DNA from: Aquila chrysaetos chrysaetos
Lineage: Eukaryota; Chordata; Aves; Accipitriformes; Accipitridae
DNA: 64,000 nucleotides
NCBI RefSeq assembly: GCF_900496995.4
Contig: NC_044009.1
Span: 46,298,005-46,362,004 of the forward strand
Direction of reading: 5' to 3'
In this document: one piece after another, positions 24,401-39,400 of the stretch
Layout: each line of letters starts with the position of its first letter
How positions within the stretch are numbered: position 1 is the first letter of the stretch
Program-made: the position numbers and the translations under genes
Notes under the pieces: generated by a model
Database searches by the model: none
What the model was told of the DNA's origin: nothing
What the model saw: only the letters and a program-made list of their open reading frames with translations

Positions 24401-27400
24401 TTCTTAAAAAGGAAAGCTGCAGCACCTTAAGAAACAACAACCATATTCTTAGTAATGCACATCTTTAGCACATTATAGCATTGTTCTAGAGAGATTGTTT
24501 TTATGTATAGTTACAGTTGTTATTAATGTAAAGTAAAAAACTTAGGACTGATCGAGCTGGAAGCTTTCACGTTATTTTGAGTACAGTGTTTGAATGCTGT
24601 TAAGCTCTGGTAGTTTGTGATTTGAGAATCTGCAGCACTCCATGCCCACTCAGTTCTTGATCTCCCTGAAAGAGGTACTCACATCAAAATAACAGATACC
24701 CCAGTCTGTTGGTGACAATTAGGTTATTTGGGTTACAGTATTTCTAAAAATTCTGTGTTTCAGCTGGCTTGCTAAAAAACCAGAAATGTGTTCTTTTTTC
24801 TCTGTCTCTTAAGGTATGGCTTACGTGAGTTTGTGGTTATTGCTCCGGCTGCAAATAACGATGCAGTTCTTAGTGAATCCAAATGTAACCTTTTGCTGAG
24901 TTCTGTTTCCATTACATTGGGGAACACTGGCTGGTAGGTGAAAGCATAAACCTTTTTACATGTCCATGTAAAACTCTAGCATACTGCTGTTGTGAGGAAA
25001 AAGTATTAAATTGTTAGGAAAATACATTAGGAATTTGTTGTATTTGCACCACAATACTGTTACAGAAGATTATTAAAAAAAAATTCCCGTGGAAACTTAA
25101 AAAAGATTGATTCAATGTGTTGTTTGTATTCATTATTGTTTAAAAACCTTAAAAGCTTTTAAAAACTGCTAGAAGTTGTTGGAATAACTGGTATACAAAA
25201 TATAACTTTTGGAAGAGGATTTCTTCCCCATGTGTGGTAACAGTAACTTTCTAATCATTCTCAAAAAATATTTAGACTGAAAATTAGGTAACTTGGATAG
25301 GGCTATGGTTATGACATGACAATTTGTTAGGCATTCCATTTAATGGTGAAGTTAACAGTATTTTTCTTTGATTCCTATTAAGCATTTTAAACTGTGTTCC
25401 ACTAGGAGAAAATATATTCTGAAGAATATGAAATTATGTTAAAATATTTAGTTAGTCTTAAAGACTGCAAGACAACATGACTTTTTAAATAATCTGAAAT
25501 ATTCATGTTTTATAGTCAGGTACCACTATTTGTGCAAATACATCATAAATGGCGACGAATGTATGTTGGAGAATGTCAGGGTCCAGGAGTTCGAACTGAC
25601 TTTGAAATGGTTCATCTTCGCAAAGTGCCAAATCAGTATACTCATTTATCAGGATTACTGGATATCTTCAAATCCAAGATTGTAAGTGCATCTGAATGTA
25701 TATAACTGATATTAAGAATAATTATTTTATTACCTCGTTGCTTGTAGATTCACTTCTGTCTTGCAGAGATTTTTTTTTTTGTAAGGATGAGGCTTACACT
25801 GCTGATGCCAACAAAGTCTTTATATTGAATTTTTTTTCTCTAATATTTTCAAGGGATGCCCTTTAACACCACTGCTTCCGGTTAGCATGGCTATTCGGCT
25901 TACGTATGTGCTTCAAGACTGGCAGCAGTATTTCTGGCCGCAGCAGCCACCAGGTAGGAGATTTGTGTCCTGAGAATAACTTGCTTTAAGATAAACAGTC
26001 AATGCTACAGAAAATGTTTGTGTATCTTGCCAGAAGAATTAAAACATTTTCTGCGTTACTAGGAAAGGCTTCAGTTACGACTTACTACCATCCCACTCCC
26101 CATGACAGGCGAGCAAGCTTAAAGCTGCTCTGAAATCATGTCTGTGGCTTACGGTTGTGACGGGTGTTTTGGTTAGGGCTGTGCCTAGCAAAATGCTTTC
26201 TTATTAGCGTTTAGAGATATAGTGATACTTCTAAAATGGTAGTGTCTATTTGGAGAGAAAAGGGTGACTGGCTGTGGATCTGTAAAGATTTCGGCCCTGA
26301 ATTCCTTAGGGAAATGTTTGGATTCAGGTTCTAGTAGCTGCTAATACTTCACAGGAGCATTTGTCTAGTATTTCCATAAAGTAACTGATGTTAATGCTTC
26401 ACTATTTACGTGTATTAACAATGGGAAAAGGACCTCACTTGAGTTAAAAGTTTGGATTTTTGTTGGTTTTGTTTAGATGTTGCTAAATAAACCAAGCAGT
26501 TGATTTTTTTTTTTTTCTTATTTTTTTTTTAATGCAGGAAAAATTTCTGGTCAAGCCTTTTATTATAGTAGCCTTGTATGAGGGGGGAAAAAAGGGTAAA
26601 GTAATGTGTAGTCTTGAATCTAAAGTACATACACCAGACTTGATAAGTTTATGCCATAGTGATGCTATTTAGGAAAAACAGTGAGTTTGCTCACTTGGTA
26701 CTCTCACAATGAACTCTCATATGTTTGCTTGGTAGTAACACTTTCTTCCTTGGGTATCAAGGATTTGTTTTTAACAGACTTATTTCTATATAGGTAGCAT
26801 CAGAAAATAAATTACAAACTCCTCCTGGCTCAAAGGTAAACAAATCTGTAGGAAAAAGGTAGATGTTAGTTCCTTCATTAGCAATGTGGTATTTCAGGCA
26901 CAAGGTAGTGGAGCAATGAAAATGTCCAAGCTCTATTCTTGACTTGATTGTAGTTTTACGTAACAAGGTTAAAGTATTTAGGGCACACTTAAAGAGACAG
27001 AACCTGTGGGACCTTGGTCTGGTTACCTAGTTGTTTGGCTTTCCTTTGCTTTAAAAAAAAAATATAAAAAAAAAAATTCTTACGCTAATCAGAGGTATGT
27101 GTTGAAGAAGTCTGTGGTGAAGTTGATCCTGTGTGCTTTGTACCTAAGGAATGTTGATAGTATGTTTAAAGAGAATCCTGCTCTTTAGAGTCAGAGAAAA
27201 TCGGTGCTGTTTTAAGTGATAGTTTCTCTTAGCACGTAAACCAAGTTTACCTAAAGAACTTGGGAAGCTAGTTCTACAGATTTTATTTTTTATTATTTCT
27301 GCAGACACAGAAGTCTGTTTTCTGTAGTCTCTCTCTCTGCCTTGCTATAGTTATTCACTAAGTCAGGATCCCTGGTTTGTGATGAATGAGTTGTACCACT

Positions 27401-30400
27401 CTGATCATATCTCTTGATTTGAGCAGTGTCATGGTTTAACCCCAGCCAGCAACTAAGCACCACTCACTTCCCCCTCATCCAGTGGGATGGGGGAGAGAAT
27501 CAGGGAAAAAAAAAGTAAAACTCGTGGGTTGAGATAAGAACAGTTTAATGGAACAGAAAGGAAGAAAATAATGATGAGAATAACAACAATAATAATAAAA
27601 GAATTGGAATATACAAAACAAGTGATGCACAATGGAATTGCTCACCAGTCGTCGACTGATGCCCAGTTAGTTCCCGAGCAGTAATCCGCCGCCCAGGCCA
27701 ACTCCCCCCAGTTTATATGCTAGGCATGATGTCCCATGGTCTGGAATACCCCTTTGGCCAGTTGGGGTCAGCTGTCCCGGCTGTGTTCCCTCCCAACTTC
27801 TTGTGCCCCTCCAGCCTTCTTGCTGGCTGGGCATGAGAAGCTGAAAAATCCTTGACTTAGTCTAAACACTACTTGGCAACAACTGAAAACATCAGTGTGT
27901 TATCAACATTCTTCTCATACTGAATCCAAAACATAACAGTATACCAGCTACTAGAAAGAAAATTAACTCTATCCCAGCTGAAACCAGGACAGAACAGTTT
28001 GAATAAATTTTACTCTTTTAGAGGATTCTGGTTAAGGGAGCTAGTGCCCTAGTGTATTGCAGAAAGTGGAAATGGACAACATCATTTTTACTGCTGTTGC
28101 TACATGCAGTTGTGGTTTTCTGTTCATTGTGGAGAACTAAACCCGTACTTCATTACCCTCACTCAATTAGCTTTTCTCAAATAAACGCAAAGAATTTAAA
28201 TGTCTTTTATCTTCTCTGAAGAAGAAATTATGTAATTAAGTTATCCAAATACCTTTATCTTTTCTAATACCTCACTTGTTTTCTATGTAAACAGTTTGCC
28301 AGAAGCATTTAAAATTAAGGATCAGATACTGTAATAGCATTATTGTAATGGCATCACAACACATTACTACCCATTTAAATTTTTGTTCCGTGAAGGCTAT
28401 TTCTGATTTATATATTTAAAGGATATAACATGGGAAGTGGCTGAGGATGCTGGGAGGCATCTTTTAAGTACCTGGGATTACAAGGAATCTCCCAGATCAC
28501 TGAGTTAAATCTTTAACTGTAGGAGACATATCACTCTTTTCATAAAATTGTCAACCTTTTTAAAAGTAGTTGGTTTTTCACTCTGTAGAGTTGCTCTTCT
28601 GGAGTATCCCTTTTCTGCTTGGAACTGATTTCCTGCCCAAGTATTTTTATGGCAAATTAGTGTCTATTTGTTCTTGTGTCAACATAGACTCTTTAAGGCT
28701 GCCTTTACAGCTATAATCTTTGCATGTATGAAGGGAATAACCTTCCCTCAATATGGATTACGAGAATTTTATGTGTTTTTGAATGTTCTGTTGCATTTCT
28801 GCTGGAAACAATTACTTTGTATGCTAGGATTGCATTTTCATAGCTCTGTCTTCTTAGCTGCTCAGGTATTCTCTGGTCATCCTACATGCTACAGTCTTTT
28901 TACTGTGAAATTAACATGATATGCTTCTTAAAATATTCCATAAATTCTGTGTGGAAAATGTATTGATCTGTCCTCAGATATAGATGCTCTAGTTGGGGGA
29001 GAAGTTGGAGGCCTTGAGTTTGGGAAGTTACCATTTGGTGCCTGTGAAGATCCTATTAGGTAAGATAAGAGTTCAGAAAACTGTGTTTTATAACTTCCTT
29101 AATGGAGGACTTAAAGGTATGTTATTTCAAGTCTTAGCTTTGCCTGCCTATCACTTAGTATGTCCCTAACAGATATTTAATTATTCAAGTACATAAGAAA
29201 CATCTGTGAAAAGGAATGGTCTAATAGTAAGTAAGACCATTTGCAAAATTATCTAATGATAATTCAGAGTTCTAGCTCCTAAATCTTTCACCATAAACTT
29301 CTGGAGTACTCCATTAATCTCTGAAACTATTACGTTGAAATATACCTTAATTGGAGATAAACTTTAAAAATGGTGTGCCTTCATTCAAGGGTTGGACTGG
29401 CTCTCATCTTTTATTTTGACATTTGTAGAAGACTTAAATTGAGAGGGTCTGTAAACTGAGTTATTACAATCTCTCTGTGTCCACTTCTGAACACCCCATC
29501 ACCACTTGGCAAATCTAGGAACCATTTTAATGTATTAGATGTTGTTTAATGCTATAGGCAATTCATGAAAGGTGTTCTTTCCTCTGTACCTGGATGGGTA
29601 GAATACAATGCACAATCTCTCCTTTTGTAGAGAGAAGTTGTGGGAGAGTCCTGTATGGCAGGTACTAGTAGTAAAGTTTAGCGCAATACTGGGTGACATG
29701 CTGTAGAATAGCTGATAAAATGTATGCAGTGAGAAAACTCATTGGAGAACATGCACATTTCTGGATGTAGCTGCAAAATACATAGAGGGACTTAAATATG
29801 AACTGTCACAAATACCTTTCAAGATCTTAACTATGATGGAGAGAACACTTTCTACTAGCACTGAAAGATTGAAATCTTGTTTTGTTTCAGTGAGCTTCAT
29901 TTAGCTACCACATGGCCTCACCTAACAGAAGGTATAATTGTCGACAATGATGTTTATTCGTAAGTATTTTGTCTGAGTTGCAAATATCTAGAAGTGTACT
30001 GTATTTGTTAACTACTGCATTTTAGTGACATCTAAAACGTTGCGCGTGGCTTTGTGTGTGAAAGAGGACCCATTTTGAGAAATGCTAAGGTCAGTTGATA
30101 GAACATCTCATTTGTGAAAACACCTCCTTTTGAAATGCATTTCTGTGTGAGAAAATATTACTGTATTGTAATCTCAACAGAACACACACCTCTATTGTTG
30201 GGCATATTCTTGTGCTAGACTTAAGTCTTGTGTATTATGTATTTCTTGGGAACGATTATAATGGAACATGGAAAGCAAAAAGAATTAACTGAGTGACGTC
30301 CCTCTCCCAAAAACTATGATCCAGGTTTTCTACTAAGCCTCCTAAAGAGGAAGAACAGTGTATACTGATACTTAAGAAAGAAGAAAAAAAAAAAAAAAAA

Positions 30401-33400
30401 GTGGTTTATTGTTTTAATTAATGCAGAAATGCGTTTTCAACATTAATACACTTTAAAAGAAGACAGTTCAGTTGTTTTGTAACTGAATTGTTCTCATGTG
30501 TTTCTTATTCATGTTATGTATGTAGGTGAGAACAGGGACTCTTGCTTGCATTTTAAAGTGTTTGTCATGTTCTCCTGTGGAATGTGGTGTATATTATGGC
30601 TTCCGTGGCCTAACTGGCTATGACATTCCATTATTGAGAATTTGATACTCATTTCTTGCATACTTATGGTGATAGCGTGATGCTTGTTTTGGGGTTTTTT
30701 TTGTTGTTTTTTTTTTTTTTTTTAAGTGACCTGGATCCTATTCAAGCACCCCAGTGGTCCGTGAGAGTCAGAAAAGCAGATAACCCTCAGTGTTTATTGG
30801 GTAAGACATCAGAATTCCTATCTTCTCTTATGGCTTATAAGCTATTAAGTTGTGAAGTTAGGATTGAATTGTTGATCACCTAATGACTTCTGTTTCCTCA
30901 CTCCCCTTACTTTTTTGAGTGGACAGTATCTTGGGATTCTTTTTCAACAACACAAGCTTTGCAAAAACATAAGTTTCTCTAGTAGGTTATTCTGCATTTG
31001 TGTACCATGAACTTCATTGCTGTTCTTACTTCACCAGGTTCCAGAGAATAAGCATTTGCTGTGTGTGTTCTGTGAAAATTTAGGTTTCCTAGAATCTGAA
31101 TTTTATGAAGTGCTTTCTGCATATACTCATTTCCTTAGTTGAATCAATCTCTCTGACAGGCAGGATTGGTATGCTTGGAGAGCTGTACTATTGTCTGTCC
31201 TTGCCTTTTAGCTTGTAGGGAAAAGGGCTTCCAAACTAAAAAAAAAAAATCAACGTGCTGCAGAAGTTTCATCTTGCTTTGGGTGAAGAAGTGGATTAAA
31301 CTGCATGCAGAACTGTGCTCTGGAGAGGTAGCTGATAGCTGTCTAGATGCACAATTTCCTAAGCTTTAGTTATGTGGTTTAAATATTTGTGCTTCAGAAC
31401 AAATTATCATGTTCTTGTAGATGAAAAGATAAAATTTACCATCCCTTAGGAATCACTTTGAGGGTTAGTTTACTGTTCAGTGAGTTTACTGTTCAGTGAG
31501 TAGTTGTTCAGAAACTTTGTTTCTCTTATAGGTGACTTTCTTACTGAATTCTTCAAGCTTTGCCGTCGGAAGGAGTCAACTGATGAGATACTTGGAAGGT
31601 CTGCATTTGAAGAGGAAGGAAAAGGTAAAACTAAAATCTTGATGATTTGTGTTATTTGATTTTAATTGTTAGGCATTTTCTATAATACTCCTAGGAATTT
31701 TCTGGTCAGTGCTGTGTGGTATGATTTCTCATGAATTCTAGGCAAGCTTAGCTCCCAAAGGCTCGGAGGACAGTTACCTCTGTTATAGTTGTTGGTTTTT
31801 TTTTTTTCTTCCACTGGAAAACAAGAGTTTAAAATTCGAATAGTGAGTACAAGAGCTGGTTTTGAGCAAACATCAAACAGATTTGTGTGCATCTTTTTAT
31901 GTATTTTTGTATTTTTCCCACTTTTTTTTTCTGCTTTTTGAAGTACTTTGCGATGCATGTTTTAACAGCCAGTTTAAAGAGTCTTTAATCTGTTTGAGAG
32001 GCTTTGCTGTCATCTTCCAGAAAAAAAACCCAAACCCCGAAACCACCAAATAAAAACAACAAACCAAAATTACCTGACCAACAGGTCAGACTTCATCCCA
32101 ACAGTAGAGATACTGACATCTTTTTGATGTCTCTGTCCCTTTCTTTTGCTTTTCTTGCTGTATATGGTGAACATTCCCTTCTTTCCTGCCTCTTGTCACC
32201 TTTTCTTCTCTCCAAGTGTGGCCCGTATCAATGTATTTTCTTTGGTTATACTTGGTCTTAGTTTTGAAAGAGCTTGCTAGGTAGCTTAAAAAGGTGTTGG
32301 ACTGAGTAGGGTATGTATTACTCTTAGTGCTTGACATACAGTCTGGTTAGCCCTCCTTATCTCTAATTTTCTTGAAATGGTTTTTCAGGCTGCTGGTAAT
32401 TACTCACTTAAATTTGTCTGCCCTCTTTTTAACAATGTTAATTCATTTAATTTTAAGAGAGGTTCTAAAGTTTACCAGCAACAACTCTGGAAAAAATCTT
32501 TTGATTTGAGGAGTTTACCTGAGTGAGGACTCTAAAACAGAATTGTGCTTACACCATGTAAGGTCATATATATAGTTATTAATACTGGATTTATTTAAGG
32601 CTTATCTAAAGCTCTAGCATATGCTTGAACAGTCTTTGTTACATCTAAAATGTATTTGCTGGTTTCATGTATAAACAAAGTTTAAATACTAGCTTGTCAG
32701 CAGGGGTTTTGCTGATACTCTGCCTGTAATTGTCTGCAAGTATGCAGTACTACTACAGTAGGTGGCAGGCACTGTCTACAGCCAACCCAGTCTAGATTTC
32801 ATTCAGTAAAATAAATTAATGGCAGTCTTTGACTCCTTTGTGACCTGGTGCTGCTGCTTTATCTTTGAGGCTAAGAACAGTGAATATAATGTGTGGAACC
32901 TGACAGCACAGGGGTGTAGCTTTGGTTAACAGGGTGTTAAAAGTCAATACAAGATACACAGACTGAATATGACAGGTGAACTTTTTTTAAGAGACGGTCT
33001 TGTGGGCTTTTTGGTTTTGTTTTAATCATTTTTATTTTATTTTTATAGAGGTTGCTGATATTACCCATGCTTTGTCGAAGCTCACAGAGCCAGCACCAGT
33101 CCCAATCCATAAATTATCAGTCACAAACATGGTTCACAGTGCAAAGAAAAAAATTCGCAAACACAGAGGTGTAGATGAATCGCCTTTAAACAATGAAGTT
33201 CTGAACACTATTCTTCTGGTGAGCTGTCTATGCATGTTAAATGCTTATAAAACATGTATTTCATGCTTCCACTGATGAATTGGGTTTATAGTTTATGGCA
33301 GAATTATAAACAAAGGTCTCTGATGTCAGTTCTTTTATTTGAGTTGCATTTATTGGCTTTTTGAGACAGCCCAGGTTGTTACAAGTCTCTACAATATAAG

Positions 33401-36400
33401 TAGACTGAAAATGAACTCTGAACTCTGCTAACAGTGTTAATTCTGGGGATTGTTGGTATGTAACCAGCAGTAGCTTTAGGGAGAAAGTGGGAAGAGGAGA
33501 AAAAATCATACTGATGCAAGTTCGGATTATTTTTTTTTTTTTTTCTTCCCTTTCTTGAAGTTCTTATTTCCTGATGCTGCTGACAAACTTGCAGATGGAT
33601 TTGAAAGCAGAACTAGCACTTCAGCAGGAAACAATCCTCCTCCAGAGAATGAAGATTATGTAAGTTTTACTGACTGACACTCATGAGAGAGAGAGAAAGC
33701 AATTTTGAGCACGTGTTCTTACAGACTTTACTGTGGCTGCCCTATGTGTCGTAATAGATCGTTTTTGTAAAGATGAAGTTACCTTTGTGGAATCTCCAGG
33801 TAGAAATAGTGGGGTTTTTTTGTTTTGTTTTGGGTTGGTGTGTTTTTTGTTGTTGCTGTTGTTTTTCTTTCTAATTTTTTTTCTTTCTTTTAAAGACATT
33901 AATTTTTTGTAGGTTATACTTACAGGCTTAAAAATGTTATTTAGCCACTTGTATTGTCAAACAGGAAGGAGATTATATGGTTTTGGAAAAAAATGCCATT
34001 GTTCTTGTATGTCCTGCTTTCTTTTATGTAGAATCTCTTCAGTCAGTTTAAATCTGCTCCTTCTGATAGTCTGACGTACAAACTAGCTTTATGTCTTTGT
34101 ATGATAAACTTCTACCATGGAGGAGTAAAAGGAGTGGCACATCTTTGGCAAGAATTTGTGTTAGAAATGCGCTACAGATGGGAGAACAATTACCTTATTC
34201 CAGGGTAAGATTTTTTTGTTGTTGTTGTTGCTTTGTCATAGAAAATATTCTTTGTTTCAGGAACAGAGTGAGTTCACTATGACTTTGAAACATACTGGTT
34301 GTTTTTTTAAATTGCAAATATTATCCTCTATTTTTATGACCCTACTTCCTTAAATCAAGAAAGGATAGGGAGTAGGGAAAAGCATCTGTGCCCCCCTTTG
34401 AAAACAAGATGCCTGGAGGAAGCTCAAGTTAAATAGCACTCCACTGTGTGAGTGAGGGCGGGGGGTGAAAAAAAGCTTATGCAATTACTTGGCTTCCAGT
34501 TTATCATTAGGTAAAAATGAAGAAGCTGATATAGGGAGAAACACGTTTGCTTTGTGGTGTAGTTTTGCCAGTTTTCTAAGGGAGCTACTCCAAGTTCCTG
34601 CTGGTATAATAGCCTTTTCAGGTAGTTAATGCTGTCTCAAGTATTCCAACCCTTCCAGGTTACGTCTGCTGCAGCAGAGCTTGTTGCAGACCAAACGAAG
34701 GGCTCTGTCAAGATGAGACATCAATGTAGAGTAAAAATATATCTTTTTTTTTCTTTTTTTTTTTTTTTTTCTCCAAATGGGATGGACTGGCCGTTTATTC
34801 ACTAGTTTGTACTTTCAGATGGCTACGCTAACAAACAAAAGGGAGCTTGGAATATATAGAGATCACTCTACTGTATCATTGCAGTTTTAAAAGTAAAGTC
34901 AAAGGTGCTTAAGTTTTGTTTGAAAACAGCTACCCTTTTAACATCTAAATGGAAAACTGACCCGGAAATACAGGGTGTGTCTGTTTTGTACTAGTGTGAA
35001 TGATCTCTGAGCTTCAGAAATGACCGCTAGGAAATAAATGTAGTTTGACTTCTGGGGCTTGCTCTGTCACTAGCTTGTCTAACAAGACCATAGATGAGCT
35101 GCATAGTTGAAATGGTGGGGGTGGGTTCAATGTGGATATTTGCCCCTCTTTTGGATTTCATATGATTTAAGACCACATGTGTGTGAAAGATTCAACTTTA
35201 TAATTGATAATGGTTACACTTCTACCTTTTGTTAGATTAGCTAATGGCCCTCCAGATCTGAGATGCTGTTTACTGCATCAGAAACTTCAGGTAAATATCC
35301 CAAATTTAAGAATGATTTTTCTCCTAAGGAAAATGTCAGAATTAAAGCAATTAATTAGCTAAATATATTGTTTTTGTAGATTTAGTTATGCTTGTATTTA
35401 TTGGGTCTGAACTTCATTTCTTGGGAAAATCTTTGTTATAGCAACAAGTGCAATGGAATTATAATCTTTTAGAATTATAAGAGATTTTGGATGACTCTCC
35501 CAAGTTTTTCTGTGACATTGTTTCCCTAAGAAGTAGCTGCTAAACATTTTTTTTTTTTCCCTTTGACTTGTTAGATGTTAAATTGTTGCATAGAAAGAAA
35601 GAAAGCAAGAGATGAGGGGAAAAGGGGGAGTATGCCTGATCGTTCACCTGGTGGTACTTCTGGTGATACTGGCAAAGGAGCAGACCACTCTGGAGATAAC
35701 CCTGATAAGGAAAAAGAAGTTGGCAAGTCTTGGGAATCGTGGAGTGACAGTGAAGAGGAATTTTTTGAATGTCTAAGTGACACAGAAGATCTTAAAGGAA
35801 ATGGGCAGGAAAATGGAAAGAAAGGAGGAGCAAAAGAAGGCAACAAAGAGTCTGTAAACTTAAAACCAGAAGGTCGTCTGCATCCACATGGAAAGCTGAC
35901 GCTGCTGCATCCAGGAGAGCCTCTCTACATTCCAATAACACAGGTTGGGTAGCAGGAGCTGATCCAGATGCAGTACGACTCTCATGCAATATGGCTTATA
36001 CCTAGGATTGTGAAATTGGGTATAGTTTGCAGGTTATAGCCTTATCTGTAGTTAAAATTGGTAAGTGTTTTTGGCCTAAGACCTTGTTTTCCATTTTTAA
36101 AACTTGATGAGGCTGTTAAACTGAAATCTCATATGCTCTTTGTTTTATTTGAGAATGGGTGTCCTTACCAAATTTCGCTCAAAACAAATTTTTTTTAAAC
36201 AAGAATTAAGCTGTCTTGCCTACCTTAAATTTGGGTTTCTTTTTATTTCCAGCTCTTGAGGCATCTTCCATCCCCTCCTTACTTTCTTTCCTGTAAAGTG
36301 GAAACTGCTGTGGTCTCACCACCATGAAGATTTCTAGCTGACTGGCCAGAGTACTGGATCAGTTTTGCTGCTGCTTTTTTTTCTTTTTTCTTTTTTTTTT

Positions 36401-39400
36401 TAAAAAATATTTCACAACTCGTATCTAAAAGGCCATAGTCATCAGGTTTTGGTACCATTATCTAAAGCAGGTTTATCATCAAACTACTAGAAATATTACC
36501 TGACACAGACTTTCTTGCAGAGTGACTAGGGATGAAATAGGAAGCAGTGGTGTCAAAGGAAGTAGTTTGAAATCAGCTGTGCATGAAAAATACAGTATTT
36601 TTCATTCACTTGAGAGAAATTATTTTTAATGAATGTTGCTTTGCATGGGTAAAAGGTATGAGCAGAGAGTAGTCAGGCAAAATGTTGTCAATTAATTACG
36701 TGCTGACAGTATCAACGGCAAAAGTTCTACATTGCTTGAGGTGGATTTTCATCCATCTCAACAAAATATTATCAGTCAAACACTTCTGGATTTTGGCATT
36801 TTAACAATATGTCCTTATATTGTTACTTCATTCTCAGGTTGTTTTCCTTTTAGTTTCTTTTTGTTAGTGTCTTCTTCAGACGTGCAGCTTTAGGCTAAGC
36901 AGTTTAAGCAATAGAAAGTTATGATTATTTCCTCTGGTACAAATAAAGCAGAATGAACTTTTGGTGACAGGGAGCTTTCCACTTCTCCTTCCTTAATAAG
37001 GGCTAAGTCTAGGAGAGCCGATTTGTAAACTTGTCTTTTTCGATGTTGCAGGAACCAGCACCCATGACTGAAGATTTGCTGGAGGAACAGTCTGAGGTAC
37101 TGGCGAAACTAGGGACATCAGCAGAAGGCGCTCATCTTCGGGCACGCATGCAGAGTGCCTGCTTGCTCTCAGATATGGAGTCTTTTAAGGTAGTACTACT
37201 TGAGGAATTCTGTGAGATTGCTTTCTTCTTAATTAAACTATCCCTCTTGCTTGTGTTGAACAATTTTGAAGGTTTTACAGATAAGGTGTTTTTTCTTCCC
37301 TCCACAAAACAGTTTCAAAATAGGTTTTTATTTTCAACTTTAAACTATTGATAAAACTCTTAGAATGTTTCAAAATTCATGACTATCCAGTCTATTGTGC
37401 TGTAACATTCTGCACGATGTCTTTGGGAGGGAAAAAATTCCCAAAACATACAGTTGATAAATTTGGAATTAAAGCTTGGACAGGCCCATAAAAAATGATG
37501 TCAGAAGAAAACTGAGCATCAAAGTCCTGAATCAAAATTACATGTCTCTGCCTCCCACCACCTTGTAGCTTTCATTTAGTGTCTCTCTTACCTGTACTTT
37601 CCACTGTGTCTAGCTCTGTAAAATGCACCTTTAATCAGACTCCAAATGGACAAAATGTAAAGGAGGTATAAAGAAAAAAAAACCAACCCACAGTCTACTA
37701 ACATGTTCACAATTCTATGTATGGACTTTGGGGAGGTGGACATAATTTTTATGTGTAGTTGAAGATGTTTTGTTCTTTAGTAGGAAGGATAAATTATCGC
37801 TATTTAGAAGTTTTATACAGCTGTTAATCAAATTGGGACTGGACTAGCTGGGGTTTTGGGTAATTTGTTCCACTTCTTTCCTGAGCTCTGCAGAGGGAGC
37901 TAAGACCACATACACTGCTGTCATCAAAGGATCTCAAAACTAACAAGACTGGAGATTCTGTCATGATATAGCCATACATTTTAATTTTTTTAAATTATTG
38001 CAATGTTACTTTGTAGTAAGAGGGTACAGATGTACTGTAGAGTAAGTATTTATAACTTATCAATATCAGTTTATTAGCAGTGACTCATGTCATATTAGAT
38101 AGATGTAGTGATGCAAGTGATCTAACAACTCAGAGTAAGAATACAGAACCATAATTTGAAGCGGAAGTGCCCTCCTGATAGGTACATAGAATAAAAAACT
38201 GGGTTTCCTTTTATGTTCTAGACCTGTGGATGTATTTATTTGTATTGAGATTGCATCTATGAAAAATGAAGTTGTTTTTGTTTGGGGGAGTTTTTCGGGT
38301 TTTTTAAGTTCCTTTTTAAAGGAAGAAGAAAAGGTGAATTTTATTACTGGAGTGTTAAAAGATGGAAAGTCAGTGCTGAAAGCATATTTATGCAGCCCAG
38401 TGATTCTTTTAGGCTTGGGCTGTTTTTCATCTAAGCTTTTAAAGGTATAAGCTTATACATAAAAAAACTAGTGAAAATTCATATTTATTGCTTGTATCAG
38501 GTACCAGATAGGAGCTTGACTTAACAGCATGATTTTGAGCTTGCCTGAAATAACTGATGAATGTACTGTTTTGGGGTGATAAGAAGAGAGTTTCTTTGGT
38601 TTTGTTGATGGTGTGGGTTTTACCCCTTGCCATTGTCTTGGCTTATGCTTTATTCCCTCACCCTCCCAGGTCTCTTTCCTAGTGTACAGTCTGGTGATGT
38701 GAACAGATTTCCCTGAGTTTTAGCTCCTAGCCTATGCTCTACCCACTAAACGGTATTGCCTTCCCACTCAGGTTAATGTGTTTTTATAGGATTTTTCAGG
38801 CACAAATTTTATCTCCTCTTCATTCCAGGCAGCTAATCCTGGCTGTTGCCTTGAGGATTTTGTGAGGTGGTACTCCCCTCGGGATTACATTGAAGAGGAA
38901 GTGGTTGATGAAAAGGGGAATATAGTAATTAAGGGCGAGCTGAGTGCCCGAATGAAGATTCCTAGCAACATGTGGGTAGAGGCCTGGGAGACAGCAAAAC
39001 CAGTCCCAGCCCGGAGGCAGAAGAGACTCTTTGATGACACTAGAGAGGCAGAGAAGGTAAAAAGCTCTGTGGCTAGTGATAGTCTGATCTGTAATGCTTA
39101 TAGCAGCCCTTTCTTCTTTCTTCCACAAGATTTAAAATGTGTTGTTGCACTCTATTCTTGGAGTTATTAAACTGTTTTGTACATGGCTTAGGGTTAATCA
39201 GAAATTCTTGCTGCCATACAACAGTGTGTTTGAAGTATCTAAAATAATTACTGTGTGGAATGTAACTTCACAAACTGTATTACTTAGGTACTTCTTTGAA
39301 TTGCTAGTAAATAAAACATTTTTATCTGCATGTGTGTGTTAGGAAACTAAAGTGTTCCTAAAAGATAATTATTTTTAGTTTCATTCTAACCTGTTGGGAC

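Noticed and set aside
35575-35952. 125-residue frame starting with ATG as an independent gene
   Set aside because: It is RAB3GAP1 exon 17, whose first codon happens to be an internal methionine; it runs only three codons past the donor.
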